Below are positions 43,112-50,431 of a stretch of DNA of 50,431 nt, in pieces. Source of the stretch: CAZPQN01 sp964588795 (GTDB taxonomy: Bacteria; Fidelibacterota; UBA2242); assembly GCA_964588795.1 (NCBI GenBank), contig CAZPQN010000017.1, positions 1 to 50,431 on the forward strand, read 5' to 3'. Under the pieces are notes generated by a model, which saw only the letters and a program-made list of their open reading frames with translations, ran no database searches and was not told the origin of the DNA. The position numbers and the translations under genes were made by a program. Position 1 is the stretch's first letter. Each line of letters opens with the position of its first letter.

Positions 43112-44182
43112 TTATTCCGTCAGCGCTGTCTCAATCACACCACCCATGATCAGAGCATCGTCCTGATACGCCACTGCGGATTGGCCGGGACAGATCGCGC
43201 GTTGAGCCTGCTCGAAAACCACGCGGTATTGATTGCCTGACAGAGCCAGCAGGGTGGCTGGTGCCCCCTGATGATTGTAGCGGATTTTGACCGTGCCGGT
43301 AAATTGTTCCATCGGTGACTTCCCCACCCAATTAATACCGCGGATGATCATTCCCGTGAATAACAACCCGGAATCAGCAGCTATTACGACCCGATTTTGG
43401 GGCGCGTCGAGGGCTTTTACGTACATACGCTCCTTGAAGCCAATCCCGAATCCACGCCGTTGACCGATGGTAAAGTTAAAAAAACCATGGTGCCTTCCGA
43501 CCACTTTTCCACTCTCATCCACGAGCTCTCCCTCGCCTATGTGACTGATTGCGTCGGGTGCGTAATCCCGGAAAAATCGGCGGTAGTCATTTTCGGGAAT
43601 AAAACAAACATCCTGACTTTCACGCACTTCTTCCGTGAACAGACCAATTTCCTGAGCCAGCCGTTTGATGTCGGCTTTACGCTTATCTCCCATTGGAAAA
43701 AGCGTCCGGGCGAGGGCGTCTTGTGGCAATTGCCAGAGGGCATAGGATTGATCCTTGGACTTATCGCAAGCTTTCAGAATCTGCCAGCGCCGATCCGGCG
43801 CCTGCCGCAGACGAGCGTAATGGCCGGTGGCGACCTGCGCAATGGCCTGGGCATCGGCAACTCTAAGCAAATTCGACCACTTCACGACGCGATTACAGAA
43901 TACGCAGGGGTTGGGCGTCAACCCGGCCAGATATTCGTCGATAAATTTCCGGACGACCACTGCCTCAAATTCTGCCTGGAGGTCCTCGATTAAATGAGGT
44001 ATGGCCAATTTTTCGCAAACCGCACCGGCGCGAGTCAGGGCTAATTCCTGCTGCGGATCGGGCTTGAGTCGCCAGAGGCGAAAGGAAAGCCCCAGCGGTT
44101 CGTATCCCTGCTCTTTGAGAAACCAGGCCGCCATGGCGCTGTCCACGCCTCCGCTCATTGCCACTAAGACTTTAAGTGGCAT
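43112..44182 (-). CDS. mnmA: tRNA-specific 2-thiouridylase
   Basis: A 356-residue enzyme that thiolates U34 of certain tRNAs. The PP-loop is AMSGGVDSAMAAW (SGGVDS 10-15); the catalytic cysteines are Cys93 in NPCVFCN and Cys193 in SQDVCFIP. GHYARL and GQRRGFGIG blocks also match. The start is the ATG at 44182, with GGGAG upstream, overlapping the Nudix gene end by 11 bp. Confidence 0.95.
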   Translation of the reverse strand: MPLKVLVAMSGGVDSAMAAWFLKEQGYEPLGLSFRLWRLKPDPQQELALTRAGAVCEKLAIPHLIEDLQAEFEAVVVRKFIDEYLAGLTPNPCVFCNRVVKWSNLLRVADAQAIAQVATGHYARLRQAPDRRWQILKACDKSKDQSYALWQLPQDALARTLFPMGDKRKADIKRLAQEIGLFTEEVRESQDVCFIPENDYRRFFRDYAPDAISHIGEGELVDESGKVVGRHHGFFNFTIGQRRGFGIGFKERMYVKALDAPQNRVVIAADSGLLFTGMIIRGINWVGKSPMEQFTGTVKIRYNHQGAPATLLALSGNQYRVVFEQAQRAICPGQSAVAYQDDALIMGGVIETALTE

Positions 44183-44696
44183 TTGATTTCGCTCCCGGTT
44201 TGGCATTTATCTTCTCCCAGGCTCGGAGAAAATTCTCGTGTACACGAAAAATGAGTTGCGGTCGCCTGGCGCAGGGAAAGAAAACCGCGGCACCGGCGTC
44301 ATCACTCGGATGCGGCAGGTAATCCTGTAATTCCACCGTGAAACCGATAATCAGTACGTCACCGTAAAAGCCGTTGAGGTGGGTTTCGACTCCCAGCAGG
44401 TGCGGATTTCGACCGTGCAAACCCGTCTCCTCGCCTAATTCCCTTAAGGCGGCTTGTTCCGGCGTCTCGCCAATCTCGATAAATCCGCCCGGCAGACACC
44501 AACCACCCGTGCCCGGCTCAACCTTGCGCTTAACCAGTAAAACCTCGCCGGTCGGATTGGTGCAAATTACCGCAACCGAAGGCACCGGATTTTCATAGAG
44601 ATACTCCTGACATCGAGAACAAAAAGCGCGTTGACGCCCATCGTTCAATCGATGTTCGGTCTTCTCTCCACAACGAAAACAAAACGCGTACTTCAC
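44172..44696 (-). CDS. Nudix hydrolase with N-terminal zinc ribbon
   Basis: A 174-residue protein with a zinc ribbon (Cys6, Cys9, Cys26, Cys29) and a Nudix box GGFIEIGETPEQAALRELGE... (70-93). This architecture resembles NudC-related and ADP-ribose pyrophosphatase-like proteins; the substrate is not evident. It begins with GTG and overlaps mnmA. The 151 bp upstream hold no convincing gene. Confidence 0.88.
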   Translation of the reverse strand: MKYAFCFRCGEKTEHRLNDGRQRAFCSRCQEYLYENPVPSVAVICTNPTGEVLLVKRKVEPGTGGWCLPGGFIEIGETPEQAALRELGEETGLHGRNPHLLGVETHLNGFYGDVLIIGFTVELQDYLPHPSDDAGAAVFFPCARRPQLIFRVHENFLRAWEKINAKPGAKSNAT

Positions 44697-44847
44697 TGGC
44701 AGAAAATAAATAGAATTCGGAGGATTATCAATTGAATTTTCGTTGACTGGTCATAATAGACACCCTTTCCGGATTCGGCGCCGCCGACATGCATAATAGC
44801 CCTAAAAACCGGCTCTCCATCATCGGGAATATGGGACGGTGATTGTT

Positions 44848-45384
44848 TCAGAAACGCTTGGTCTTGCCTGAGCGCAGGCGCGGAATCCACATCGGCACCT
44901 CCCGCATATAGCGCTGATACTCCTCACCAAAACGCGCCACCAGCAATTTTTCTTCGTAACGGGCAATGTAATGCAGAAAAACTATGGCACCGATCAGGAT
45001 ACCACAGGCAATTAATGACAGGTTAAAAATCAACAATCCAATGTACAATAATATTTCACTCAGATAAACGGGATGCCGCACAATTCCGAACACCCCTTCC
45101 CGGATCACCGTCGGTATCTCACGGGGTTTGCCGAAAACCGTGACCAACCCCTTGCGGGCTAAAATCCCTGCACCGCCACAAAAAACTACACCCAAGATTA
45201 TCCTGATAATGCCAGGTAAATACTGATTAAAAAAGGTCGTCCACCGCCAGTAAAAGACGTCAATGCTCCAAGTCATGAAAAACAGGATCGCAATAATCAA
45301 CTGTCCCATATCACCCGCCGGATGCTCACCGGTTAATTCCGGATGATCATGATGCGATTTATTGGATAATTGCATTGTTACCAT
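44848..45384 (-). CDS. Isoprenylcysteine carboxyl methyltransferase-like membrane protein
   Basis: A 178-residue protein with about four hydrophobic segments and the ICMT/PEMT-type C-terminal signature: REGVFGIVRHPVYLSEI and EEKLLVARFGEEYQRYMREVPMWIP. Such bacterial proteins methylate lipids or small acceptors with SAM; the acceptor is unknown. A start three codons later is possible. Confidence 0.82.
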   Translation of the reverse strand: MVTMQLSNKSHHDHPELTGEHPAGDMGQLIIAILFFMTWSIDVFYWRWTTFFNQYLPGIIRIILGVVFCGGAGILARKGLVTVFGKPREIPTVIREGVFGIVRHPVYLSEILLYIGLLIFNLSLIACGILIGAIVFLHYIARYEEKLLVARFGEEYQRYMREVPMWIPRLRSGKTKRF

Positions 45385-45428
45385 AAACTGTAAGAGCCGG
45401 ATAAATTTTGTCGATGCTAATTAAACCT

Positions 45429-46370
45429 TCAAGTCCTCTCAACTGTGGGCTCGAGATAAAGTGGTGCCTTGAAAATCAAACCTGTTCCAACTACACTTAG
45501 CGGCAGGGCGAACCAGATCAGGCGTTCATAGGCTAATACCTGCGGTTCAATCATAGCAGTGGTGAGTCCCTGGACGACGATTACTGCATTACCCAACCAG
45601 TGCAGGATCACTGCCGGCCAGATGCTGCCTCCGGATACAACTATGGCTCCCCACCAGAAAGATACGATCAGGGTCTCGATCATCAATAGTATTGCCGACA
45701 TCGGGGAAAGTTCATTCGTAAGTACCTGGGTAAGGTGGATGATCGAAAAAAGGACAGCGGTCAAAAGAACACCGGCAAATAGTCCTCCCCTTGTTCTTCC
45801 CCAGACCCGCACTAATACGTAAAGAATCAATCCACGCACCATGATTTCCTCGCCCAAACCTGCAAAGCCATGCACTATGACGGTCTCCTGGGCGGCTGAG
45901 GAGCGCCAAAGGTGACTGAAATTGAACATGAATTTGCCGTAAAACGCGAACAGGCTGAAGGACGTGAAATAAAGCAGTCCCATTAGTGCAACCAGCCAAG
46001 TCTGGCGATTGCCTAATCTCGCAATCCCCGTCTCCTTTAACCAGTTCAACCGCCAAAGCAAGGATATGACGCCAAGCGTAACAATCAACCGACTGAGCGT
46101 TGCCGGTAAAGCTGAGCCGTACGGCAAATTAAAAATGGTTGATGCGACTCCCATCAGTACAATCATCGCCATTAGCCAAACCATGATCAGACCGATAACG
46201 CAAATAATTGGATGCCGGGATGAAAAGCGATTAACCAATGGACTGAGTTTCTTAATTCGCATCAACCCCACTACTTGGATAACGATTTGACCTTTCCTGG
46301 ATTCTAACCATCGTTGACGTGCCGGTTTATTACTTTTGATAATATACATAATCCTAAATGATACTGCCAA
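45429..46370 (-). CDS. CPBP family intramembrane glutamic protease (CAAX/Abi type)
   Basis: Up to 313 residues with several membrane helices. The family motifs are GLGEEIMVRG (EExxxR), LFSIIHL (FxxxH) and ILHWLGN (HxxxN). Substrates of most bacterial members are unknown. The start is uncertain: the TTG at 46370 has AGGAG close by, and ATGs at 46349 and 46262 are alternatives; the first 36 residues are basic and not typical of the family. Confidence 0.82.
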   Translation of the reverse strand: MAVSFRIMYIIKSNKPARQRWLESRKGQIVIQVVGLMRIKKLSPLVNRFSSRHPIICVIGLIMVWLMAMIVLMGVASTIFNLPYGSALPATLSRLIVTLGVISLLWRLNWLKETGIARLGNRQTWLVALMGLLYFTSFSLFAFYGKFMFNFSHLWRSSAAQETVIVHGFAGLGEEIMVRGLILYVLVRVWGRTRGGLFAGVLLTAVLFSIIHLTQVLTNELSPMSAILLMIETLIVSFWWGAIVVSGGSIWPAVILHWLGNAVIVVQGLTTAMIEPQVLAYERLIWFALPLSVVGTGLIFKAPLYLEPTVERT

Positions 46371-46524
46371 AACTCCTACCCATTTTCCGGTGAAATTAGG
46401 GGCTGATCGGCGCTTTCTTCAAACCTTAGGTCAAGGATTGATCTGGCGCTCGACTCAAAATTTTGTGACAACCTTAAACTAAAAATCGATATCAAAGGAA
46501 CGTTTTATAAAGCATGAGGATCTT

Positions 46525-47610
46525 ATGAAAAAAATCACCGTCATCGGCATTTTAGTTGTTTTAATTGGGTTAGGACTGGCTGCTAAACAGCTCTTCAGCA
46601 CCAAGAAGGTCGACGTCACTACAGATTATAAGATCATGCATTTGACCCGTTCTACGATCGTCGAAGAAGCCCTCGCCATCGGCACAATCACCCCGGAGAA
46701 TGAAATTCAGGTCAAATCCAAAATCGCCGGCATTGTCGTAAAATGTTATGTGGAAGTGGGTGATGAAGTGCATAAAGGTGATATCATGGTGCAGATTTCG
46801 CCTGATCCAACGCCCATTGAACTGACGGAAGCCCGACGTGACCTGCAGATGAAGGAGGTCGCCCTGAAGAATGCCGAACTGCAATACGAACGCAATGTCG
46901 AGTTGCGTGCCAAGAATTTAGTTTCCGACGAGACGTTCGAGAGCATCAAATTCAAGTACGACCAGGCTAAACTGCAACGCGATTTATGCCAGGATCGGCT
47001 GCTACTGATCGAAAAAGGGCAGGCAGGTAAAATTGAATCCGTGGTCAAGTCACCAATCGAAGGTACTGTGCTTGAAAAATTCGTCAACATCGGCGATCCG
47101 GTCGTCCCCCTGACATCCTATCAGCAAGGCACCCCGCTTTTCACCTTAGCGGATATGTCGAGCCTGATTTTCCGGGGCACCATTGATGAAATTGACGTCG
47201 GCAAGGTCGGTGTCGGGGTATTAGCGGAACTGGAAATCGGGGCTCTGCCCGGTAAATCCGTCCTCGGAAAGGTGATCCGCCTTTCACCCAAAGCACGCAA
47301 GGAGAATAACGCCACCGTCTTCGATATCGAGATCAAAATCGTTGATGCCCGCGGTATCACCTTGCGCGCCGGCTATTCGGCCAATGCGAAAATCATCCTG
47401 AATAAAGCCACCGACGTATTGGTAGTTCCTGAACGCCTGCTGAGTATCAGTAACGACTCGGTGTTCGTCGAAGTGGAAGACAGCGCGACCGGCAGTGTGA
47501 CCAAGCGACCAATTGTCATCGGGCTGAGCGACGGTATCAATGCCGAAGTAAAATCCGGGCTGGTGATCGCAGACCGCTTGGTAGAACGTCCACCCAAAGA
47601 AATCAAATAG
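46525..47610 (+). CDS. MacA-like periplasmic adaptor (membrane fusion protein)
   Basis: A 361-residue HlyD/RND-type adaptor: N-terminal membrane anchor (5-22), biotinyl-lipoyl halves (EIQVKSKIAGIVVKCYVEVGDEVHKGD and VVKSPIEGTVLEKFVNIGDPV), a helical hairpin between them, and beta-barrel and membrane-proximal domains. GAGGATCTT precedes the ATG. With the following permeases and ATPase it forms a MacAB-type export system. The 154 bp upstream, divergent from the CPBP gene, hold no promoter I can assign. Confidence 0.9.
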   Translation: MKKITVIGILVVLIGLGLAAKQLFSTKKVDVTTDYKIMHLTRSTIVEEALAIGTITPENEIQVKSKIAGIVVKCYVEVGDEVHKGDIMVQISPDPTPIELTEARRDLQMKEVALKNAELQYERNVELRAKNLVSDETFESIKFKYDQAKLQRDLCQDRLLLIEKGQAGKIESVVKSPIEGTVLEKFVNIGDPVVPLTSYQQGTPLFTLADMSSLIFRGTIDEIDVGKVGVGVLAELEIGALPGKSVLGKVIRLSPKARKENNATVFDIEIKIVDARGITLRAGYSANAKIILNKATDVLVVPERLLSISNDSVFVEVEDSATGSVTKRPIVIGLSDGINAEVKSGLVIADRLVERPPKEIK

Positions 47611-47621
47611 AGACCCGCCCC

Positions 47622-48851
47622 ATGCTGATCAGGAATATTCGCTTTACTCTCCGAGAACTTAGTAAACAAAAACTACGGACGATGCTGACGCTTTTCGGAA
47701 TTTTTTGGGGCACTACTTCGGTCATTTTATTGGTCACTTTTGGGCTTGCGGTCAAAGCCAGCACTTCCAAAACCATGCACGGTATGGGTGAGGCGATTTG
47801 CGTGATCTGGTCCGGCAAGACCAGTATCAGTTATGGTGGTTTTCCCAAGGGACGCCAGCTTAGTTTTTACAATGATGACGCCGAGTACTTGCGGGCGCAG
47901 GTGCCGCTCATTGGTGAAATCTCACCCCAGTATTCCCGCTATAACATCCCGGTCAACGTCAATGCTAAAAAACAGAATTTTACGATCAATGCCGTCTGGC
48001 CTGAATTCCAGGATATGCGCAATATGGTTCCCCGAGAAGGCAGTCGGTTCCTGAGTGCGCTCGATATGGAAAAGCGCCGCCGCGTGGTATTCATCGGCAA
48101 CGAGGTCGAAAAAACCATGTTCGGCAAGGAAGACGCCGTCGGTAAAATGATGCTGATAGACGGTTTGCCTTACCAGGTCGTCGGGGTCATCGTGGAAAAA
48201 AAGCAGGATGGCAGTTATAATGGTCAGGATAAGAATGCGATTTTCATGCCTACGACTACCTACCTCGGCATTTACGGTGACCGCTTTATCGATAACATGA
48301 TCGCGCGGGCCCGGGATGTACACCAGACCAGTTTGATGAAGCAGGCCATTTTGGAAGCCCTGGCCAAAAAATATCGCTTCTCGCCCGAAGATACCGATGC
48401 TCTGCCAATCTGGGATACTACCGATTACGACCAATTCCTGAGTACTTTTTTCAATGGCTTCACGATTTTTCTCGGAGTCGTGGGCGTTATGACCCTGATC
48501 GTGGGTGGTATTGGCATCGCGAATATCATGTATGTAATCGTGGAAGAACGCACCGCGGAAATCGGTGTCAAGCGGGCTATCGGTGCCAAAAAGCGGGTTA
48601 TTCTCACCCAGTACCTTATCGAAACTTTTTTTATTTCGGCAATCGGAACGCTATGCGGCTTTCTATTCTCTGTCCTGCTTATTTTCCTCATTAACCAGGC
48701 CCCGCTCGATGATTTCATCGGCGTTCTGATACTAAAACCACCAGTGGTGTTGTTGACAATCGCTATCATCTCCGCGATCACATTTATCGCTGGCTGGGGG
48801 CCCGCCAAGCGCGCCGCCAACCTTGACCCGGTGGTAGCCATCAGCAGTTAA
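47622..48851 (+). CDS. MacB/FtsX-type ABC transporter permease 1
   Basis: A 409-residue permease with the MacB core layout: N-terminal helix (about 20-45), large periplasmic domain, then three C-terminal helices with the FtsX block VEERTAEIGVKRAIGAKKRVI. It lacks an ATPase domain. It is similar throughout to the next gene (for example WSGKTSISYGGFPKGRQ against HGGQTSIEYKGLPQGRR), so the two probably arose by duplication and form a heterodimer. It starts 11 bp after the adaptor gene. Confidence 0.9.
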   Translation: MLIRNIRFTLRELSKQKLRTMLTLFGIFWGTTSVILLVTFGLAVKASTSKTMHGMGEAICVIWSGKTSISYGGFPKGRQLSFYNDDAEYLRAQVPLIGEISPQYSRYNIPVNVNAKKQNFTINAVWPEFQDMRNMVPREGSRFLSALDMEKRRRVVFIGNEVEKTMFGKEDAVGKMMLIDGLPYQVVGVIVEKKQDGSYNGQDKNAIFMPTTTYLGIYGDRFIDNMIARARDVHQTSLMKQAILEALAKKYRFSPEDTDALPIWDTTDYDQFLSTFFNGFTIFLGVVGVMTLIVGGIGIANIMYVIVEERTAEIGVKRAIGAKKRVILTQYLIETFFISAIGTLCGFLFSVLLIFLINQAPLDDFIGVLILKPPVVLLTIAIISAITFIAGWGPAKRAANLDPVVAISS

Positions 48852-48863
48852 AATAAAAACAGT

Positions 48864-50156
48864 ATGGCTGAAAAAATCAACAACTTCTTTAAGAACTTGC
48901 TCCTGGTGCGGCTGTTTATCCGGGAACTGAAAAAAGAGCGCCGCAAAATTTTTCTAACGATCGCCGGCATTGCCTGGGGCACGCTGACCATCATTCTGCT
49001 TTTGTCTTTCGGGCAGGGACTCTCCAATCAGATGCTTCGCGGTCAAAAAGGATTGGGCAACAATATCGTAATCCTGCACGGCGGTCAGACCAGTATCGAG
49101 TACAAAGGCTTGCCGCAGGGGCGTCGCATTCGGTTTCTGGAAGAAGATTGCGACTTGCTGCAAAACAGCATCCCGGAAATTGACCGAATTGCTGGTGAAT
49201 ATGACCAGTGGGGCGTCACCTATAAATACGGCGAAACCGTGGTAAATGAACGGGTGCGCGGAGTCAGTTCTATTGGTTATGAGGATATGCGTTCCCAGTT
49301 TCCTCAGCCGGGTGGGCGCTTTATCAATGACAACGATCTTACCCAGCGGCGGCGGGTTGTATTTCTCGGGAATGATCTGAAAAAGAAACTGATGGGTGAT
49401 GGGGATGCTGTCGGGAAAACCATCTTTCTGAACAACATCCCCTTTACCGTCATTGGAGTGATGCAGAAAAAAATGCAAATGGGTATGTACGGCGGACCGG
49501 ATGCCGGCGCCGCAGTTATTCCCGCTTCGACTTTCCGGGGCATCTTCAGCAGTATCTATCTGAGCCGCATCATCTATCAGGTCAACGAGATTGATAAATC
49601 AGAGTACGTCAATCAGCAGGTGCGCCGGGTTTTGGCACGCAAGTACCGTTACCATCCTGATGACAATAACGCCCTTAATTACTGGGACGTGATCAAAGGC
49701 AGCCGGGAAACCAAGAAAGCCTTTACCGGAATTACCATCTTTTTGGGGGTGATTGGCGCCATGACCCTCATCATCGCCAGCGTGGGTGTCGCTAATATCA
49801 TGTTCGTGACTGTCCGCAAACGCACTAAGGAAATCGGCATCAAGCGCGCCATCGGAGCAAAAAAATCGCTGATCAAACTGCAGTTCATCATCGAAGCGCT
49901 TTTAATTGACCTGACCGGCGGTTTCTTGGGCGGTTCGGTAGCTTACGCGATTATTCGTTTCGCCCAGAGTTTACCCAAAGATGAGGCCGATTTTGGTAAA
50001 AACATGGCCATGCAAATTCTCTCCAATCCGCAATTTTCCTGGACGATTGCCATCAGCACCACATTAATTCTTAGCCTCATCGGATTGTTATCCGGTTATT
50101 TCCCCGCGCGGCGCGCCGCCGCCATTGATCCCATCAAAGCCTTGCATTATGAATAG
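48864..50156 (+). CDS. MacB/FtsX-type ABC transporter permease 2
   Basis: A 430-residue paralogue of the preceding permease, with the same helix-periplasmic domain-three helix layout and the FtsX block VRKRTKEIGIKRAIGAKKSLI. The end, FPARRAAAIDPIKALHYE, is typical of MacB-type permeases. It starts 12 bp after permease 1. No cargo is evident; relatives export antibiotics, lipoproteins or siderophores. Confidence 0.9.
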   Translation: MAEKINNFFKNLLLVRLFIRELKKERRKIFLTIAGIAWGTLTIILLLSFGQGLSNQMLRGQKGLGNNIVILHGGQTSIEYKGLPQGRRIRFLEEDCDLLQNSIPEIDRIAGEYDQWGVTYKYGETVVNERVRGVSSIGYEDMRSQFPQPGGRFINDNDLTQRRRVVFLGNDLKKKLMGDGDAVGKTIFLNNIPFTVIGVMQKKMQMGMYGGPDAGAAVIPASTFRGIFSSIYLSRIIYQVNEIDKSEYVNQQVRRVLARKYRYHPDDNNALNYWDVIKGSRETKKAFTGITIFLGVIGAMTLIIASVGVANIMFVTVRKRTKEIGIKRAIGAKKSLIKLQFIIEALLIDLTGGFLGGSVAYAIIRFAQSLPKDEADFGKNMAMQILSNPQFSWTIAISTTLILSLIGLLSGYFPARRAAAIDPIKALHYE

Positions 50157-50172
50157 TATCTGGAGATAAACA

Positions 50173-50431
50173 ATGATCAGAATGGAAAATATCCGTAAAA
50201 TCTATAACACCGGTAAGGTGGAAGTCGAAGCCCTGCGGGGCATTGATCTGCATATCCACCGCGGCGACTTTCTAACCATCTATGGACCTTCGGGCTCCGG
50301 GAAATCGACCCTGATGAACATCATGGGTTGCCTCGACCGCCCGACCTCCGGTGAATACACCATCAATGGCAAGAATATTAAAAAAATGACCGACAATGAG
50401 CTGTCGGAATTACGGAACATTGAAATTGGGT
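50173..50431 (+). CDS. ABC transporter ATP-binding protein (MacB/LolD type), 3' end outside the window
   Basis: The first 86 codons are present. The product begins MIRMENIRKIYNTGKVEVEA, then Walker A YGPSGSGKSTLMNIMG and GCLDRPTSGEY, which are typical of the LolD/MacB ATPase subgroup. GGAGAT precedes the ATG by 6 nt. It lies 16 bp after permease 2 and should power that exporter; the gene runs off the window. Confidence 0.93.
   Translation, partial: MIRMENIRKIYNTGKVEVEALRGIDLHIHRGDFLTIYGPSGSGKSTLMNIMGCLDRPTSGEYTINGKNIKKMTDNELSELRNIEIG

Noticed and set aside
44693..44890. Possible 65-residue gene between the Nudix and methyltransferase genes
   Set aside because: No ribosome binding site, no family features, overlap with the methyltransferase end, and odd composition.
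46371..46524. Sigma-54 promoter before the MacA-like gene (TGGCGC motif)
   Set aside because: The second half does not match the TTGCA element at the required spacing.

Overview
The window is about 50 kb of bacterial chromosome. It is almost wholly coding, about half GC, and holds 55 protein genes; I saw no tRNA, rRNA, insertion sequence or CRISPR array. KDO synthesis (kdsA, kdsB, kdsC, kdsD), lptB/lptC, lipoprotein signals and a MacA-like adaptor point to a diderm bacterium that makes LPS. The hydrogenase/heterodisulfide-reductase cluster, the oxygen-sensitive class I fumarase and a soluble fumarate-reductase-like pair point to an anaerobe. The kdsB-pyrG-kdsA-kdsC-kdsD-lptC-lptB-rpoN order is Deltaproteobacteria-like, and the LytR_C-rsfS pair occurs in several FCB-group candidate phyla. 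I would guess an uncultivated anaerobic phylum near FCB or the former Deltaproteobacteria, but gene content alone does not settle it.

Layout. 1-2048 (+): the end of a GAF/PAS hybrid histidine kinase cut by the window edge. 16972 down to 2115 (-): fifteen co-directional, tightly spaced or overlapping genes in transcription order sucC, sucD, fumarase alpha, fumarase beta, a TPR protein, mvhG, mvhA, hdrC, hdrB, hdrA, mvhD, a hydrogenase maturation protease, an iron-sulfur fumarate-reductase-type subunit, its flavoprotein subunit and malic enzyme. A candidate promoter and dyads lie at 17055-17139. 21096 down to 17315 (-): TPR protein, GH63/trehalase-like lipoprotein, flavin reductase family protein, DUF486 membrane protein. 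21246-23995 (+): CYTH protein, D-cysteine desulfhydrase family enzyme, UPF0316 membrane protein, LspA-like protein. 41333 down to 24104 (-): secreted small protein, LytR_C protein, rsfS, queG, argS, gatC, kdsB, pyrG, kdsA, kdsC, kdsD, lptC, lptB, rpoN, a short hflK/hflC pair, hslV, hslU, argF, serine hydrolase. 46370 down to 41403 (-): CPBP protease, isoprenylcysteine-type methyltransferase, Nudix, mnmA, panB, panC. 46525 to the end (+): MacA-like adaptor, two tandem MacB/FtsX permeases and the start of their ATPase.

The most striking part is 2115-16972. It joins a complete group 3c hydrogenase-heterodisulfide reductase module (MvhADG-HdrABC, the flavin-based electron-bifurcation machine known from methanogens) to a fumarate-reductase-like flavoprotein/iron-sulfur pair without any membrane anchor, plus malic enzyme, fumarase and succinyl-CoA synthetase. 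Read together, the genes could route pyruvate/malate through fumarate to succinate and succinyl-CoA, with H2 electrons delivered by the Mvh-Hdr complex. Fumarate reduction might drive endergonic ferredoxin reduction, or the pair might run in reverse. Each family is recognised from its motifs; the joint function is inference. Secondary points of interest are HflK/HflC homologues lacking their C-terminal halves, an LspA homologue with Glu at a catalytic Asp position, a terminator-like hairpin directly before argS, and absence of lptA from its usual place.
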